From: Chara braunii
Lineage: Eukaryota > Streptophyta > Charophyceae > Charales > Characeae
Assembly: GCA_003427395.1 (NCBI GenBank)
Contig: BFEA01000007.1
Location: 5,323,010-5,376,898 of the forward strand
Length of the DNA: 53,889 bases
Direction of reading: 5' to 3'
In this document: in pieces, positions 1 through 11,275 of the stretch
How positions within the stretch are numbered: the stretch's first letter is position 1
How the letters are laid out: each line of letters starts with the position of its first letter
Notes under the pieces: generated by a model
Seen by the model: the letters and a program-made list of their open reading frames with translations, nothing else
Told to the model about the DNA's origin: nothing
Database searches by the model: none
Translations under genes and position numbers: made by a program

Positions 1-65
<65 letters not shown>

Positions 66-80
66 ATCTATCTATCTAGC
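1..80. repeat. (TC)n microsatellite
   Basis: Uninterrupted TC dinucleotide from position 1 to about 62, followed by a short TATC tetranucleotide run to about 78. The repeat probably continues beyond the left edge of the window. Confidence 0.97.
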
Positions 81-156
81 TCTGAGCGCGCGCGGATTGA
101 AAAACGACATGCAGCGTTACGTCCATTGGTTAAAATAGAAAATCGAAACGCACCCG

Positions 157-600
157 CTAAGTTGAGGGCCAAGAAGGGAAAAAGGAGAGAGGAGGGCAGA
201 GCGCTAAGGAAGGAAAGAGGCAGGGAGGGCCGAGCGTGGAGGAAGGGAGGGAGGGCCGAGCGAGGAGGGAGGGAGGGAGGGTCGAGGGGGAAGGGTTAAG
301 GGAGGAAGGAGCGACGGAAATGTGAGGGCCGAGGGAGGGAAGGATGGAGAGCGAAGGAAGAGTTGAGGGAGGAGTGACCCAGGAAGGAGCGAGAGAGGAG
401 GGAGTGCCAACGGAGGAGGCAAGGAGGAGGCAAGGAGGAGGCAAGGAGGAGGCAGTGAGGAGGTCAAGCGAAGGTCGAGAGGGAGGGTGGAGATGAGGAG
501 AGCAGGCGGAGATCAGGCAGAGATCGGGCGGACGGAAGAAGGAGAGAGGTCACGTGGACGGAGGTAAGAGAAATGGAGACTCACTTGAGCCAGCCATGCC
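157..600. repeat. Purine-rich low-complexity tract with G-runs
   Basis: The plus strand is almost purely G and A with many GGGA and GGAGG repeats. The stretch 267-281 is four GGG runs with single-A loops, a textbook G-quadruplex motif, and further GGG runs follow to about 300. Open frames on the minus strand here read only as Pro/Ser/Leu low complexity and are not taken as genes. Confidence 0.8.
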
Positions 601-659
601 AACGAAGGCTCCAATCGACAACAATCAACCAACAATGCGCAAGCCTTCTACCATGATTT

Positions 660-1130
660 AGCCCAGCCCTCCAAGTTCCACAAAAGTAGACATTGCCTCA
701 AGCAAACATTGCAATAAGCCACGTAGAAGTTCACATAGCACGCAGGACAGTTCACGTAGCACCAACTCAAGGAGCATGTAGCACCAACCGCACGAATCAG
801 GTAGCACCAACCTAACTAATCAAGTACCACCAAGCTCACATTTACGCGGCCAGCACCGCACGTAGGACGTAGCACTTCATGCAATGGGTCACGTAGGACG
901 TAGCCCTTTGCACGTGCAATGTGGCACGTAGGTCAGAGCACGAAGTTCACGTAGCATGCACAATTCATGTTGCACCAAGCTCACAATGCATGTAGCATCA
1001 AGCTCACGAATTATGTAGCACCGATAGCACAGAGAGAGACATGGAGAAGAACGAACTGCCTAGCAAGCATGAAGCACGTAGCACCAAAGAATGAACCGCG
1101 TAGCAAGCCACACGTGGTTAACGGGGGAAC
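660..1130. repeat. Diverged minisatellite, GTAGCACCAA-type units
   Basis: Variants of a roughly 20-30 bp unit recur through this stretch, centred on GTAGCACCAA, GTAGCAC or ACGTAGGACGTAGC and often followed by CTCAC. Spacing is irregular and the units have diverged, so this looks like an old tandem array. No coding potential is credible. Confidence 0.6.
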
Positions 1131-1136
1131 CCCAGT

Positions 1137-1265
1137 TTCAGCTTCTGAGTAACAGGTCCAAAACTGAAATTAGGGTTTGGGGGTGAAATTTTATGGTTTT
1201 TTTTTTTTTTTTCAGCTCCTGAGTAACAGGTCCAAAACTGAAATTAGGGTTTGGGCCCTTGGGGC

Positions 1266-1298
<33 letters not shown>
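1137..1298. repeat. 74-bp tandem duplication with T runs
   Basis: A segment beginning TTCAGCT(T/C)CTGAG occurs at 1137 and again at 1211. About 45 bases are nearly identical and each copy ends in a T homopolymer. The second T run abuts the left target duplication of element 1 (CCTG, 1299-1302). Confidence 0.8.
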
Positions 1299-1299
<1 letters not shown>

Positions 1300-1302
1300 C
1301 TG

Positions 1303-2299
1303 TGAAAGGAAAATGAGCAACAGCGAGATGACAAATTCCAGATTACACCATCACATTGAAAGCCAGATCGTCACACCATGTCCAGAGAGCAGCATTGCAC
1401 CAATAATACACCAATGGAGGTTCGTAGTACTGAAAACCAATGTCAAGGAGAGCTTTCTCTCTCCGCCAACAACACGAGTCCAGTCCCTTCACACTCCTAC
1501 TTGGTGCTCAGCGCCCAGCCTACTCCTACACAGCTACGATCAGCCTACTAATTCACAATGCAACTATTGACATCAGCGGCAACCCGAAGTACTTGAAGAT
1601 GTCGCCCAAATGCAGACCATCACCAATACAAGGTATGTGCCCTCACATCATCATCATCATCATCCTTCACCCTTCCCTGACTTTACACCAACGTCTTCCT
1701 CCCTTACACCCGAAGACCACTCATGCGCCTCACTGTAGTCCAAGCCCACCAGCTATGGCTGGGCTATGGCGATGCCCTCAGCAGCGCCCTTCTTCCCTGC
1801 ACGACCGCACGTGCTGCACCTCGCCTCTCAGCGCCAACAGCAGCCCACGAGCCTTTGCTCCAGCAGCGCTGCCGCTAGCATGCGAGTGCCTGAATGAGGT
1901 TGAGAGTGGCGAGCTCTTTCCTTTATGGAAAGAGCCTGTCTGCTTCGCAGCCTGGCTGGGTTGGGCCTGGGCCCAGAAGCTTCCGATAGGCCCCAGGATG
2001 CTGCGTGCTATTTTGCAGCTACTGGGACGCTTTCGGTTGGGCCTCCCAACTGTCAGTGTATGAGGCTGCGTTTCTCGCCCAGGACCTGCATTCTTCGAAA
2101 AGGCCCAGAAGGCCGTGGAAATGTCTTGGTTGCTCGGCCTGTGTTTCTCTCAACCAACTGGCGTGTCGCAACTGCCTGTACCCCAAATATGAAATTGACA
2201 GTCAAAGGCCTCTTGTGATATGTTAGGCCCGCCTTCACTTAGGGAGGGCACCACTGCAACCGGGGACCCTTAGGCCTGCCGAGGACCCAGATCCTCGCA
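1303..2299 (-). repeat. Element 1 3' LTR (family A)
   Basis: Near-identical to 9051-10031. Read on the minus strand it starts TGCGAGGATC and ends CTTTCA (CTTGCA in the partner copy), so the usual TG...CA ends hold. It holds a 9-bp perfect inverted repeat (1913-1921 with 1927-1935) around a 5-nt loop that reads ATAAA on the transcribed strand. The open frames inside it (for example 1925-2218) also occur in other LTR copies and are treated as non-coding. Confidence 0.95.
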
Positions 2300-2313
2300 T
2301 TCCCTCCCCTTTT
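2300..2313 (-). other. Element 1 polypurine tract
   Basis: The minus strand reads AAAAGGGGAGGGAA immediately before the TG of the 3' LTR. This is the expected place and composition for the plus-strand primer of reverse transcription. Confidence 0.85.
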
Positions 2314-4250
2314 ACTTCGTTAGTCCTCTGAGAAGTCTGTTACTCTGCAGGCATCTTCCCTTTTAGTTCTCTTTCGTAGCCTGCAATCACTTGAGGTGTT
2401 GTTCTCACGAGTTCCTCTCGTGTGAACCAGCGATCTTCTTTAGGATCCAAATGATGTATGAATCTCACACGATACTGCATTCTTGGTTTAGGAGGGCGGC
2501 CTCTGCCTGATGGTCAAGGTACTGGCATCACTTGATGCTCCACGATCTGGTCAATGTCCACTTCGCCATCCATGGTTGGGGGCAGCATTGATCTCCTTGG
2601 GGGAAACTGATCAGTGGCAGCGAAAGGTGCCAGCTTGGATGCATGGAAAACAGGGTAAGTGCGCAAGTGTAGAGGGATGCGAATCACGTATGAAGGCCCA
2701 TCCGGTTGATCACCTACGATGTCTAAGATCTCCCAGGGCCCAAAGTACTGTGGCATTAGTTTACGTGAAATGCCTAACTCCTGACCTAGTTCAGATGACT
2801 TAACCCAGACTCTATCACCCACCTGAAAGTTAGAGGGCCGTATGTGCTTATTCTCATATGCGATCATTGCATCCTGAGATTTCCTGATGTGTTTAACGGC
2901 TTGCAGCAGCATCTGATCATATTTTACAGCAAACTCTATGCTGCCAAGCTGGCGGCGAGAGGTAACTTCTCGTCCCAGTCATCCTGACTTGGTTTAATAT
3001 AATGTCGAAGCAGGTGTTGTACTACCCGGTTCATCTGTTCTGCCTGGCCATTTGACTCAGGGTGATTCCTTGACGTCATTTGAAGCTTGGTACCCATCTT
3101 TACAGCAATTGATTGCCACAGTTCACTGGTGAATCTCACATCCCTGTCACTAACAATAGATGTGGGCAAACCGAAGTCCCGTACCCAGTTATCCATAAAG
3201 AGTTGGATGACGTAGTCAGTTTTAGCATTTTCTGGCATAGCGATTAGTTTGGCATACTTAGAAAAGCGATCCACTATAACAAAGATGTGTCTTTTCCCAG
3301 TCCTGCCGGTCACAAGAGTATCCATGAAGTCCATGGACACACTCTGACCCGGTCTTTCAGGGATCGGCAAGGACTTAAATCAACCCAAGCGGAGCCTGAG
3401 TCCTAGGTTTGTCCCTTTGGCAAACCTGGCAGGTTTCAACGTATCTCTTAGCATCTTGAATCATAGAGGGCCACCAAAATCTTTGTACCAAGTTCGCTGA
3501 TGTCTTTCTATAGCCAAAATGACCAGTTGCATCATGACATTCTCCTAAAAATAAACTACGTAAAGACTCACTATCAAGAACACACAACCTCTTATTCCCT
3601 GCCTTCTCAAGAAACAGTAAGCCGTCTATCATCGTAAATTCGTACAAAGTCTTTTTGTCCTTTGCTTGGAATCTACGGATGATTTCAGACATAACTGGAT
3701 CTTGCTGATAGGCTTCCACCAATGATCGAGTTAGATCATTAGATATGCCAAATTCAATAACTAACGCTCCCAGATAATCTGCCCGATGAGATAATGCATC
3801 AGCCACTTTGCTGTACTCTCCCTTGATGGGATTAAGTTGATAGTCATACATGTCTATCACTTGTATCCATCGCTTGAGTGCATCAGAGAGCACAGACTGT
3901 GTCTTGATCCAGCGCAAGGTCTCATGGTCAGATCTCACATAGAAGAATCTTCCTAGGAGATAATGTCTCCAATGAACCAGCGCTCTATATAGTGCATAGA
4001 GCTCACACTCGTATGTGGACTTTGCTAGCTTTTGAGATGGCATCTTCTTACTCATGTACTCGATCGGTCTCAACTTTTTCCCCTCCTTTTGCGCGAGGAC
4101 CACGCCTATGCCATATTGGTTGGCGTCTATGGTCACGACAAAGGGCTGATCAGGATCCGGGAGTTTGAGGACTTCAAAGTGTGTTAGAGCATACTTCAAT
4201 TTCTTGAAGGCTGCCTCATACTCTTCTGTCCATTCCGAAGGGGTGTCAAG

Positions 4251-4320
4251 TCGAGTTAGATTTGTTAGTGGGGAAGCTATAGTAGTCGAGTTAGATTTGT
4301 TAGTGGGGAAGCTATAGTAG
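4251..4320. repeat. 35-bp exact tandem duplication inside RT
   Basis: The unit at 4251-4285 is repeated base for base at 4286-4320. The length is not a multiple of three, so it shifts the pol frame. Element 2 has a single copy of the corresponding stretch, so this is a local replication or repair duplication in element 1. Confidence 0.9.
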
Positions 4321-5914
4321 TATATTTCTTCACAAACGGACGATAATAGCCAGTCAATCCCCACAAACGATCTGACCTCAATTACAGTCTGAGGTCTGGG
4401 CCAGTCTCGAATGTTGGCCACCTTTGCATCATCTAGCCTCAACCCATCTGCTGAAATTTCATGACTCAAGTACAAGATCTTGGTGCGACCAAACTCGCAT
4501 TTCTCCAAGTTAACCTTGTACTGGTGCTGTCTTAGGAGACCTAGCACTATTTTCAAGTGCTCAGCGTGCTCCTCTACAGTCTCACTAAATATGAGGATAT
4601 CGTCGAGGTACATGACGATAAACTTATCTAAGTAATCATGAAAGATCCTGTTCATTGCGTGTTGGAATGTCCTAGGAGCATTGCATAGGCCGAAGGGCAT
4701 CACCACAAACTCATACAGACCGTACCTGGTCTGAAATGCGGTTTTGTGTTGGTCCTCAGGTCTAATAGCAATTTGACGGTATCAGGACTTTAGATCTATC
4801 TTAGTAAAGTACCGGCATCCCTGCACTCTATCCAATAGGTCATCGATGCGGGGTAGGGGCTCTGCATTTTTAACAGTGATGGCATTGAGACCCCTATAAT
4901 CAATGCACATCCTCAGGGTACCTCCCTTCTTTGGGACAAATAGAACTGGCGCACCGTAAGGGGAGGTACTAGGCCGAATCTATCCCATCTCTGTGAGTTC
5001 CTTGAGCTGGCGGCGGAGCTCATCCAACTCCGCAGGAGATATCCTATAGATTCGTCCTCTAGGCACCTTACTACCTGGGACAACCTCTATTGCATGGACA
5101 ACCTCCCTTTGTACCACGCCTGTGGGCTCCTAAAAAAGGTCAGAATACTGAGCGACGACTGATTCTATCTCTGGGGGTGTTTTTACGGCCTCCCCTTTCT
5201 CAGAGACAAATACTAGATACATGCCCTCATGATTCTGCTTATAATAGTTATAAAAAGATGATGCACACATGCACCCGTAGTTTTCTATCAGACTGCCAGC
5301 TTTAAACTTCTGCAATCTAACAGATCTACCATTGGGCAATTTGTGAATCAACACCTTTCTATCCCAGTCAAACTGCGGTTGCACGACCTCGAGGTAGTAC
5401 ATACCTAGGAGCATGTCAAAGGGCAATTCGACGCTAACCAGGAAGGAGATTTTATGACCCACTTCCCCTCCTCCATAGATGTACATACTACGTCCTTGAC
5501 ATATATAGTCTTTTAACAACATTTGGTGCTTGTTGGCTAGCGTAGAAGCTACAGTTCTGCTAAGCCGCTGCACTTGGTCCCCTAAGCGTAGTCTATCCAC
5601 ACAAGCACGACTGATGAAGTTTCGTGTAGAGCCTATGTCTGCGAAGGCGCCAACTTTACGGCCACCTACATCAACCTCTACCACGAAGTGTTCACCCTTT
5701 GGACCTCTACTTGTCATCGCCCAAGAGTCTCTGGGGTCCTTCCCTGACCACTCAGTCTCCAACTCTTCTAGGGACTCAGACACATCTCTCGAACAGAGCG
5801 TCCGTGGGTCTGAATGTGTCTGCGGAGCGGTACCTGGGTCACTAACCTTGGCCAACGCTTGAAGTGGGGAAGGCAACGTTACCACTTCAGCGCAAGTAAG
5901 AGCGGCTAAAACTC

Positions 5915-7854
5915 CTACTGGCCCGAGGTGTTTTCCTGCGAAGTGCTCGCAGAAGCACTGCCAGAGTTCGAAGACAGTCCCACCAACGTTGGTGAGGCTA
6001 CCCTCGTCGGGACCTTTTTGCCTCGGCACGTTCGGGACGTGTGGCCATAATTGCCGCAACTCATGCAGGTGCCCCTAGCGACTCGGTCCCTCCACACCTC
6101 ATACTCTAAACCAAGTTATACCCATGCGGGTGTTCCTTGGTCGCCCTGACCCGTGGACCGTACTACCTTCATTTTCCCGGTCCCCCTAGCCTTCTCCTTG
6201 ATAGGTGCCACGACTCCCCCATCCGAAGTCTCACTGGCCCCGTCATGCTCTGTCTCTTCCCCAAGGTCTAGGAAGTCGTCAATTTTTGTTGCCTGACCAT
6301 CATGGTCGACAAACATTAGTTGACCTTTCTTCTTCCAGCCCTGGGGTAGTCTCTTTTTCCTACCATCTCCCTGACTCTGATGCGCGAACCCCAATTTTGC
6401 CTCTATATCTAAGGCCTTCTTGCTGAAAGAGGTGAAGTTGTGCTGCTCGACATAGGCCTCATCTACCAGCTTTGTCGTTACCTCTGAAGGTAGACATCTA
6501 AGGTAATCCGTGAGTGTACCTGCTGGTCATAGCGCACACCAGGTACCACGAGCAGACGTTCTACGGTGTCCGTTAGCTCACGAACATTCTTGTACCTTCT
6601 GGCACAGAGACTGTTGATTGCATCGGTGGCCTTTTGAGCCCCTTGAGGGTCATGCCACCTGTTGTACACGGACCGTACAAACTCTTCTAATGTCTAGGCC
6701 TGGGCCCAGGCATCGAAATTCTGACCGTAGCCCTGCTGCTGCACTAGGCCATTCAACCAGCGGGCTGCTGACCCCTCTAGAAAGGAGGCAGCCACTACAA
6801 CTTCTTGCTTAGGTCTGGTAAGTTTGTGCCTCACATAAGCAGGCATCGTCCTTACCCAGGTATCCAAATCCTCATCCTTCTTCCTGTCGCCGGAGAAGGG
6901 CTTAGGACTCAGCAAGGGTATTTTGGTCATCCACTGCATAGGCTGCATGGGCCCAGGGGCTTGCTGCAGTGGCTGCATAGCCACCGAAACAGGTTGTTGC
7001 ACACTAACCTGGGCCTGACTTGACAGTGGGACTATAGTAACCACTGTCGTCGATGGTACGACTGAGACTCTATGAACCGGACCACTAATTGCTACAAAAC
7101 CACCTGGAGGGGGCATGCCAAACATAGGTGAGAATGGAGGCCCTACCGGCGGCAGCGTCACTGATGGACCCGCACCCGAAGGGGGAGCTACAGCATACTG
7201 AGGCTGCCTCATCATGGGACGAGGAGCCTGAAGTGCAGCCAGAATCTGCTTCTAGCCTGCCATTAGTTCAACCAGCACTTCCTGCTGGACAGCCTCCGCT
7301 TCTGCCACACAAAGAAGCAAGCTACGCAGCGCTCGTATCGCAGGGTCAAGTGCTGACTCATCTAATGCTTCTAATCTGCCTAGCTCCTCTCTCCTACTAC
7401 CTAGTCTAGCTTTCCTCATGATTGCTTTTCTTCTCCTCTCTGCTGCCTCATCCAATTGCCGCTGTAGCTCATCCTGAAGTTCTTCCGCTTCGGGGATTTC
7501 ATAATCCTCCGGCGTGAGTTGAGTCTGCTGCCTGACTCGCAAGCCGGCACTCTGGCTAATGGACCCCTGAGAACCACTTTGACCAACTCCTGAGGAAATG
7601 GCTTGTGAAGAAGCCTGCGACATGGTAGAGGACGTAGCCATGGTTGTACCGGTACTACATATAGTTCTAGACTTGGCGCTATCCTCAACCACCCTCACTC
7701 TTCTTGCCGCTGCTCTCTCTCTAGCTTCTATCCGCAGTCTCCTCTCGTCTCCTGGACCTAGCTCTAGGAAAGTCAAGGGTCGACTACGAGCAGTTCCACG
7801 AGTAGTCCTACGGTCGTCCACTAACTCCTCCTCACTAGTGCTTGCATCACTCAT
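5915..7854 (-). pseudogene. gag: Element 1 gag, degenerate
   Basis: The frame opens at 7854 with a basic, Ser-rich N-terminus (MSDASTSEEELVDD). It continues through a helical, charged region (about 7500-7300) and a Pro/Gln-rich linker, then a capsid-like part with WVRTMPAYVRHKL and SFLEGSAARWLNGL. It ends with a CCHC zinc knuckle, CMSCGNYGHTSRTC, just before 6000. In-frame TAG codons at 7252-7254 and 6694-6696 and a frameshift near 6400-6480 break it. Length is about 645 codons, close to element 2 gag when the latter's upstream piece is counted. The last part overlaps pol in the -1 frame. Gag packages the element RNA into particles. Confidence 0.9.
5930..5936 (-). promoter_or_regulatory. Probable -1 frameshift site, GGAAAAC (element 1)
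   Basis: It lies at the end of gag in phase G GAA AAC, eight codons before the gag stop at 5915. From here the -1 frame continues as GKHLGPVGVLAA into protease. Element 2 has the canonical heptamer GGGAAAC at the homologous codon. This copy differs by one base, which may weaken slippage. Confidence 0.6.
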
Positions 7855-9035
7855 GAGCTACAGTGTGTGTGATCTAAACTAGAATCCACACTGAATCCTA
7901 CCTTAGCCTGACACACAACCGAGTACAAATTACAACTAATTTCGGTCGCGGCCTGAACAGAAACAGTTAGGTGATGTAGCAACAACTGATGTCAGATTCT
8001 ACAGGGAATATCACATCTCTTTTTAGATTACTCTAGAACAGATTGCAATGCACCAACGAACTTATTTATCTGCAGCTGTCCGTCAGTTGTTAGTCAAGTC
8101 TGTAACAACTAAATAATCAAAAATAAAAATGATATCTCTTGTTGGAGATGTATACTGGATGTCAGATTGTCCAATGATTGCCACTGTGAACAGTTACCGG
8201 AATCCCCCCTCCCCCTGTATCCTTTTTAAGTTGTCACTTTGTGTCAACGCCCTGAGCATCTGGTTGAGCAGTGCGCAATCCGGCCCACCCCTATGCCCCA
8301 AGTCGACGCCGAACCTGCCAGCCCCTGCACATTATTTACCCTCGCATGCAACGAGCCTTACACCCGGTTTGATCTGGCTGATCAGGAGGAATTTAAGGAG
8401 ATCCCCCGTCACTCCTCAGGAATTATTTAACCTCGCAGACAGGACGACGATCACAACCAAAATCAACACTGAGTCCCCGCCAGAAATATTTAGAGACGGT
8501 TTGGTAAGCGTCTGTTCAAAGGGTTGGCATGCCCTGCATGACCTCTATTGCGCAGCAGCAGAACCAAGGACTTGCGGCAAAGCATGCGTGTACTAGTCCC
8601 AGCGGGTTGGCATGGTGACCGTGACCCGAGTGCTTCTTCCATGGCCCTTCAGAGGCTTCGCCCGTCTCTCAAGACAAGACTCACTTCCTCACGGTAAGAA
8701 GTAATGAAGAGGGTAGATAAGGAAGAGAGCAACGTACCTTATAATGCTGCCCCCAACCACAGATTTCTCGCCGGCAACCTGATGTGCATTTATGATAACC
8801 GGTCTTTGCCTTGGCACAACCAACAGTAGAATGCAGTTCCACCTTGGCTTAAATGCCACATCAGCGAGCTCTCATCATCCAGCATACATCCCTAATGTCA
8901 CCACATAGCTTCCTGGCGCGCCCACATGACCCTGGGCCGCCCTACGTTCAACGCCCAAGCCTTATCACTGCCCCACACCTCATGCGAAGCACCGAACAGC
9001 TATTGCGAAGAATCAATGAAGCGCAATATGAACCA
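7855..9035 (-). other. Element 1 leader between primer site and gag
   Basis: No protein-coding frame is credible here. The segment is alignable by eye with the element 2 leader. Its block 8378-8438 is strongly conserved in element 2 (17177-17235) and element 3 (24118-24176), so it may hold a packaging or translation signal. Confidence 0.75.
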
Positions 9036-9047
9036 GCTCCGATACCA
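9036..9047 (-). other. Element 1 primer binding site, tRNA-iMet type
   Basis: The minus strand reads TGGTATCGGAGC, 3 nt inside the 5' LTR. The usual plant sequence complementary to initiator Met tRNA is TGGTATCAGAGC, so there is one mismatch. Confidence 0.9.
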
Positions 9048-9050
9048 AAT

Positions 9051-10031
9051 TGCAAGGAAAATGAGCAACAACGAGATGACAATTCCAAATAACACCATCA
9101 CATTGAAAGCCAGATAGTCACACCGTGTCCAGAGAGCAGCATTGCACCAATAATACACCAATGGAGGTTCGTAGTACTGACAACCAATGTCAAGGAGAGC
9201 TTTCTCTCTCCGCCAACAACACTCAGCGCCCAGCCTTCTCCTACACGGCTACAATCAGCCTACTAATTGACAATGCAACTGTTGACATCAGCGGCAACCC
9301 GAAGTACTTGAAGATGTCGCCCAAATGCAGACCATCGCCAATACAAGGTATCTGCCCTCACCTCATCATCATCATCATCCTTCACCCTTCCTTGACTTTA
9401 CACCCACGTCTTCCTCCCTTACACCCAAAGACCACTCATGCGCCTCACTGTAGTCCAAGCCCACCAGCTATGGTGACTGGGCTATGGTGACTGGGCTATG
9501 GCGATGCCCTCAGCAGCGCCCTTCTTCCCTGCACAACCGCAGGTGCTGCACCTCGCCTCTCAGGGCCAGCAGCAGCCCATGAGCCTTCGCTCCAGCAGCG
9601 CTGCCGCTAGCATGCAAGTGCCTGAATGAGGCTGAGAGTGACGAGCTCTTTCCTTTATGGAAAGAGCTTGTCTGCTTCGCAGCCTGGCTGGGCTGGGCCT
9701 GGGCCCAGAAGCTTCTGGTAGGCCCCAGGATGCTGCGTGCTATTTTGCAACTACTGGGCCGCTTTCGGTTGGGCGTCCCAACAGTCAGTGTATGAGGCTG
9801 CGTTTCTCGCCCAGGGCCTGCATTCTTCGGAAAGACCCAGAAGGCCGTGGAAATGTCTTGGTTGCTTGGCCTGTGTTTCTCTCAACCAACTGGCGCGTCG
9901 CAACTGCCTGTACCCCAAATATGAAATTGACAGTCAAAGGCCTCTTGTGATATGTTAGGCCCTCCTTCACTTAGGGCGGGCACCACTGCAACCGGGGCCC
10001 CTTAGGCCTGCCGAGGACCCAGATCCTCGCA
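9051..10031 (-). repeat. Element 1 5' LTR (family A)
   Basis: Direct repeat of 1303-2299 with scattered substitutions and small indels. The minus strand starts TGCGAGGATC and ends CCTTGCA. The 9-bp inverted repeat seen in the partner copy is present at 9645-9667. Confidence 0.95.
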
Positions 10032-10078
10032 CCTGTTTTTGTATTACTTCAAGGTTGTTATGTACCAAATTTGGTCTC

Positions 10079-11261
10079 TGCAAGGAACATGAATGTGGAC
10101 GAAGCACAGAAATCCAGATTTGCAAAATCACACTGAAGTCCAAGTAGTCAAAGCAAGAGCAGATAGCACAATGGAATCGAGTAACCATCCATTTGAGAAT
10201 GATACAGAAGAATCNTGAGTCAATGTCCAAGCCCAATCGGNCAACACCAACAGCATAANCCAATGTAGCTCTCTCTCTTGAATGGCGCCAGGCGCCCTAT
10301 CTACTCTACAGCCTAAGCCTACAACTACAGCAATGAAAGCAACCAGACAACTTGACGACCAGCGAGTGATGATGTCAACTCCAATGCCGACCTCCACCTC
10401 CACCAGGTACGTCTCCTCTCTTCACCCTCACTCTCCCTTGTCTTCCCACACAGCGCCCTTCACCTCCGAAGAACCACCTTTGCCCTTCACCCTCTGCGCA
10501 CACAGGCAGCCCGGCTATGGCCGCCAGCGCCCTGCGCCCACAGCCAGCCCTACCACCTAGCGCTGTCCTGCTTCCCTCAGCCTTAGCGCAGCCCAGCATG
10601 CATGCAACGCAGCAGCGTCCCGGCCTTGCTCGCAATGGCCAAGATCCCTGCCCACTCGCCCTGCTTGCCTATATGCCAGTGTTGCGTGTGGGCGGCCTCC
10701 CTTGAGCCTGTGCCTGGGCCCCAGTGCCTGTACCCAGGCCCGATGCAGTTGGGGGCCCACGAGATGCAGTTGCGCCTCTTTCGTCAAGGCCTGCGGCCAG
10801 ATTCAGATAGTGGACCGGTTTCCCTTTGGCATTTTCGGCCTCTATATCCAGCATGCATTGTCGGCCTCACGTTTATGTGCCCAGGGCCTAACCAACTCGG
10901 GGCCCTGGNNNNNNNNNNNNNNNNNNNNNNNNNNNNNNNNNNNNNNNNNNNNNNNNNNNNNNNNNNNNNNNNNNNNNNNNNNNNNNNNNNNNNNNNNNNN
11001 NNNNNNNNNNNNNNNNNNNNNNNNNNNNNNNNNNNNNNNNNNNNNNNNNNNNNNNNNNNNNNNNNNNNNNNNNNNNNNNNNNNNNNNNNNNNNNNNNNNN
11101 NNNGCAACTGTATGGACCCCACTTCGTGAAATGTTTGCACAGAGGGCTCTTGTTGATTTGCTGGCCCGCCTTCACTTAGGGCGGGCACTAGGCTTGCTGG
11201 GGCCTTAGCCCAGAACATGTACATCATGGCAAGGCCCCTTCTTGAGGGCTCAATCCTCACA
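10079..11261 (-). repeat. Element 2 3' LTR (family B), with assembly gap
   Basis: Matches 17950-18991. The minus strand starts TGTGAGGATT and ends TTCCTTGCA. Single N bases at 10215, 10241 and 10259 sit at the same offsets as the Ns at 18086, 18112 and 18130. A run of N fills 10909-11103. Confidence 0.93.
10909..11103. other. Assembly gap (195 N)
   Basis: The gap is inside the 3' LTR. The partner LTR has only about 56 bp (18778-18833) between the same flanking words, so the gap is probably oversized by about 140 bp. Confidence 0.95.
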
Positions 11262-11275
11262 TTCCATCCCCCTTA
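11262..11275 (-). other. Element 2 polypurine tract
   Basis: The minus strand reads TAAGGGGGATGGAA directly before the LTR TG. The open pol frame ends on the TAA within this tract. Confidence 0.85.

Larger units (their letters stand above)
2340..5936 (-). pseudogene. pol: Element 1 pol: protease-RT-RNase H-integrase-chromodomain, degenerate
   Basis: Pieces in order on the minus strand are: protease (active-site Asp codon 5637-5639, motif D-I-G-S-T); RT palm with YLDD inside the frame 4706-3375; RNase H; the integrase HHCC zinc region; the integrase core in 3370-2936 with D, D and E residues visible; a GPF-type C-terminal region in 2912-2514; then, after one frameshift, a chromodomain containing DRWFTREEL and ending at the TAA at 2340-2342. 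In-frame stops occur after SDLF at 5130, at a former Trp codon near 4978, and in the usual SGYHQ motif near 4783. Frameshifts occur near 3372, near 2925 and near 2514. A 35-bp tandem duplication at 4251-4320 garbles the RT thumb. Element 2 is the close relative used for comparison. The copy is inactive, but the ancestral gene is clear. Confidence 0.93.
1303..10031 (-). mobile_element. Element 1: full-length degenerate Ty3/gypsy chromodomain LTR retrotransposon
   Basis: Two LTRs of about 1 kb in direct orientation (1303-2299 and 9051-10031) bound an internal region that encodes, on the minus strand, gag, protease, reverse transcriptase, RNase H, integrase and chromodomain in the Ty3 order. A primer site lies 3 nt inside the 5' LTR and a polypurine tract lies directly before the 3' LTR. 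CCTG at 1299-1302 and again at 10032-10035 is a 4-bp target duplication. Several stops and frameshifts in gag and pol show that this copy cannot make its proteins. It ends only 47 bp from element 2 and has the same orientation. Confidence 0.95.

Noticed and set aside
1925-2226. 73-97 codon ORFs in the 3' LTR of element 1, repeated at 9657-9958
   Set aside because: The repetition only reflects the LTR pair; the solo LTR at 21773-22774 breaks the frames, so there is no sign of selection for a protein.
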